This document shows positions 62,280 through 64,000 of a stretch of 64,000 nucleotides of DNA, piece after piece. Source of the stretch: Spirochaeta sp. UBA5339 (lineage in GTDB: Bacteria; Spirochaetota; Spirochaetia; DSM-2461); NCBI GenBank assembly GCA_002408085.1, contig DHQL01000002.1, forward strand, positions 7,130 through 71,129, written 5' to 3'. Positions within the stretch are counted from its first letter, which is position 1, and every line of letters begins with the position of its first letter. The position numbers and the translations under genes were made by a program. The notes beneath the pieces are model-generated. The model did not search any database. It was not told the DNA's origin and saw only the letters and a list, made by a program, of their open reading frames with translations.

Positions 62280-62816
62280 ATGAAAATGTGTTATTTATGT
62301 GGGATAATTCCTCCCGAAGGCGGTGAGGGTGAACTTAAAAAATATCATTCTGACTGCAGCGGACGTCTTGGCTGGCACTCCCCCCTCCCCCTGATGATTC
62401 CTCTCTTTCTCTTTAATAAGTCTTTTCCAAGAGACCGTGTCGATCCGCAGGGACTGAAAGCCTGCCCTCCTCTTGTTCTGAAAGGCCCCGTTTCAGATAA
62501 GGGCAATATCATTCTATCCCTGGATCAGGCGGATGCCTATTCACAGGATCTGATTTTCAGAGAGATCCATGGAAAACAAATTCCTCCCCCGGAAGATGAG
62601 AATTTTCTGAACTGGAAGGGAGTTCTCCTCTGTCCCGCAGATCTGCCCGGGGCAGCTCCGACTCACTCTGCCCCTATTGACCGTCCGAAGGACTTGAAAT
62701 GCTTCAGCTTCCGCACCTGGCAGCTTGCCCTCTACCGTCTGAAATACGACCGGAACAGAACCTGGTGGCAGGACTTGAGCCTCTCTCTCCTGTGGAAAGT
62801 CCGGAAATCTTCCTGA
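62280..62816 (+). CDS. small Cys/His protein of unknown function
   Basis: 178 residues from the ATG at 62280. The N terminus CYLCGIIPPEG followed by KYHSDCSGRLGW gives a C-x2-C...H-x3-C set that could bind zinc. It recalls the first segment of HipA-like kinases (CxxC...YHxxC), but no kinase domain follows. The rest is Leu/Pro/Asp-rich with a C-terminal Arg/Trp-rich part (YDRNRTWWQDLSLSLLW). It is a lone gene between a divergent secreted protein and the DtxR-like regulator. Confidence 0.6.
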   Translation: MKMCYLCGIIPPEGGEGELKKYHSDCSGRLGWHSPLPLMIPLFLFNKSFPRDRVDPQGLKACPPLVLKGPVSDKGNIILSLDQADAYSQDLIFREIHGKQIPPPEDENFLNWKGVLLCPADLPGAAPTHSAPIDRPKDLKCFSFRTWQLALYRLKYDRNRTWWQDLSLSLLWKVRKSS

Positions 62817-62842
62817 AAAATGAAGCAAACCGGCCCAAACAC

Positions 62843-62855
62843 CTAATATTATTAG
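62843..62855. promoter_or_regulatory. palindrome upstream of the DtxR-like gene (candidate operator)
   Basis: CTAATA-T-TATTAG, perfect 6-bp arms, 20 bp upstream of the candidate -35 box. It could be an autoregulatory site for the metalloregulator. It does not match the known DtxR or MntR box by eye. Confidence 0.3.
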
Positions 62856-62875
62856 ACTCACCTCATACATTTTTC

Positions 62876-62904
62876 TTGCCAATTTATCGCCTTTCTGCTA
62901 AAAA
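62876..62904 (+). promoter_or_regulatory. candidate dtxR-like promoter with near-zero leader
   Basis: -35 TTGCCA (62876-62881), 17-bp spacer, -10 TAAAAA (62899-62904) preceded by TGC. The expected start site falls at about 62910-62912, the same place as the ATG at 62911, and there is no clear ribosome-binding site. This predicts a leaderless message. Confidence 0.4.
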
Positions 62905-62910
62905 AGATAT

Positions 62911-63336
62911 ATGGAAAATAAAATCAACCTGACCCCAAGCCTTGAAGACTACCTGGAGGCCATCCTCCAGCTTGAAGAAAAGAACAGGGTAGCCCGGGTA
63001 AAGGACATTGCCGAAAGGCTGTCCGTACAGATGCCCTCTGTAACCGGTGCACTGAAAAACCTGAAGTCAAAAGGTCTGATCGAATACGAAAAGAACTCCT
63101 TTATCAATCTGACACCCCAGGGAAAGGAACTTGCGGAAGCGGTACTCAGCAAACACAAGATCCTTCTCAGCTTTCTGGAGAATTCTCTCTTTCTTGGAGC
63201 CGAAAAGGCAGCCGACGAAGCCTGCCGTATCGAACACTCCATCGACAAGGAGACAGCCCGACGCGTCGACAATCTGAACAGTTTTCTGACCAAGACCTAC
63301 TCTGAAAAAGAGCTTGAAAAGATCATTCTGGGATAA
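62911..63336 (+). CDS. DtxR/MntR-family metal-dependent transcriptional regulator
   Basis: 141 residues, the short two-domain form. Residues 1-65 are the winged helix (LTPSLEDYLEAILQLEE; VKDIAERLSVQMPSVTGALKNLKSKG). Residues 75-140 form the metal-binding and dimerisation part (EACRIEHSIDKETARRVDNL). There is no C-terminal FeoA/SH3-like domain, as in MntR. Specificity for Mn or Fe cannot be told by eye. Two bases separate it from pyrK, so they may be co-transcribed. Confidence 0.85.
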   Translation: MENKINLTPSLEDYLEAILQLEEKNRVARVKDIAERLSVQMPSVTGALKNLKSKGLIEYEKNSFINLTPQGKELAEAVLSKHKILLSFLENSLFLGAEKAADEACRIEHSIDKETARRVDNLNSFLTKTYSEKELEKIILG

Positions 63337-63338
63337 AC

Positions 63339-64000
63339 ATGAAAAACTTTAAATCAAAAATACTCAGCCAGAGATCCATTGCCGACGGGTACATGGAGAT
63401 GAGTTTTCTCTGGCCCGAAGATTGTGAGACACCCCGGCCTGGTCAGTTTCTCACCATCAGGATTCAGAAGCAGCCGGTTCCTCTGCTGCGCCGCCCCTTC
63501 GCCCTCTCCGGCTTTAACAGAAAAAACGGGACTGCCTCAATCATCTATCAGATTCGCGGAACGGGAACAGAGATTCTCTCCGCCCTTGTCGACGGCGCTG
63601 ACCTGGATGTACTCAGCCCCCTGGGCAACAGCTTTACCTTCCCTGCAGTCAATGAAAAGCCTCTGCTGATCGCCGGCGGTATCGGTCTGGGCCCCATTCT
63701 CTTTTTTGCCAGAGAACTGGATGCGGCGGGACAGAAACCGGTACTTATCTTTGGATGCAGAGACAAATCCCTTATCCCCGATATTGCCCCCCTTAAAAAC
63801 GGCAGAATCCAGTTCTGTACCGATGACGGCTCGGTCGGATTTCACGGAACCTCAGTGGACTATATGAATACAATGGAAGCCGAAGAGTTTGAACATGCAA
63901 GAGTCTACAGCTGCGGCCCCCATCCCATGCTGAAGGCCTGCCACAGCTTTGCCGTTGAGAAGAACATCCCCTGTGAAACCGCCATGGAAGAGATGATGGC
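63339..64000 (+). CDS. pyrK: dihydroorotate dehydrogenase electron-transfer subunit (3' end cut by window)
   Basis: PyrK passes electrons from dihydroorotate dehydrogenase B to NAD in pyrimidine synthesis. About 220 residues are visible. The FAD-binding motif is LLRRPFALSGF near residue 50, the NAD site is IAGGIGLGPILFFA near residue 110, and YSCGPHPMLKAC is near residue 190. The C-terminal Cys cluster for the 2Fe-2S centre should start just after base 64000. Other FNR-type reductases are possible, but the RRPFAL and CGPxPML context favours PyrK. Confidence 0.85.
   Translation, partial: MKNFKSKILSQRSIADGYMEMSFLWPEDCETPRPGQFLTIRIQKQPVPLLRRPFALSGFNRKNGTASIIYQIRGTGTEILSALVDGADLDVLSPLGNSFTFPAVNEKPLLIAGGIGLGPILFFARELDAAGQKPVLIFGCRDKSLIPDIAPLKNGRIQFCTDDGSVGFHGTSVDYMNTMEAEEFEHARVYSCGPHPMLKACHSFAVEKNIPCETAMEEMM

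Overview
The window looks like chromosomal DNA from a free-living or host-associated member of the phylum Spirochaetota (order Spirochaetales is my best guess). This rests on an RpoB rifampicin cluster with Asn at the E. coli Ser531 position, as reported for Borrelia and Treponema. It also rests on a PnrA/BMP-type nucleoside importer, FecR-domain proteins without sigma-factor partners, a diverged long PRPP synthase, and an envelope repertoire of lipoproteins with loose lipoboxes. Identification is from sequence reading alone; no database search was possible.

Layout. Positions 1-21564 are one long minus-strand block of translation and transcription genes. Read in the direction of transcription it runs tRNA-Thr, rpmG, tRNA-Trp, secE, nusG, rplKAJL, rpoBC, rpsL, rpsG, a structured 380-bp spacer where fusA often lies, tuf, then the S10/spc operon from rpsJ to a truncated rplF. 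Promoters and hairpins can be placed at several joints of this block. Positions 21652-28917 hold a small-molecule module: an FGGY sugar kinase and PRPP synthase (minus strand), divergent from a four-gene BMP-type ABC importer (lipoprotein, double ATPase, two permeases). Together they suggest nucleoside uptake and pentose/nucleotide salvage. Positions 29079-34275 carry a Na/Pi cotransporter with a PhoU-like tail, a small unknown protein overlapping a FecR-PEGA membrane protein, argH, and a small lipoprotein.

Positions 34581-42255 hold a tightly overlapping four-gene operon: a two-pass membrane adenylate cyclase, a FecR protein with about seven Fn3-like repeats, an IPT-domain beta-barrel protein and a second small outer-membrane protein. 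It reads like an inner-membrane-to-outer-membrane assembly with cyclic-nucleotide output and is the leading candidate for an undescribed system. Positions 42243-49202 contain nudC, a metallophosphoesterase, a large helical protein with an embedded HPr-like phosphocarrier domain, clpB and a DUF3783-like protein. Positions 49256-59408 are a second overlapping envelope cassette (minus strand): a barrel-transglutaminase-TPR protein, a 1419-residue Ig-like lipoprotein with a C-terminal membrane helix, and a membrane-anchored LVIVD beta-propeller with a 48-bp repeat linker.

Positions 59564-64000 contain an MBL-fold hydrolase, rpmB, a secreted HExxH protein, a small Cys/His protein, a DtxR-like regulator and the start of pyrK. 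In the accessory part genes often overlap by ATGA or TAATG junctions, which supports the operon calls.
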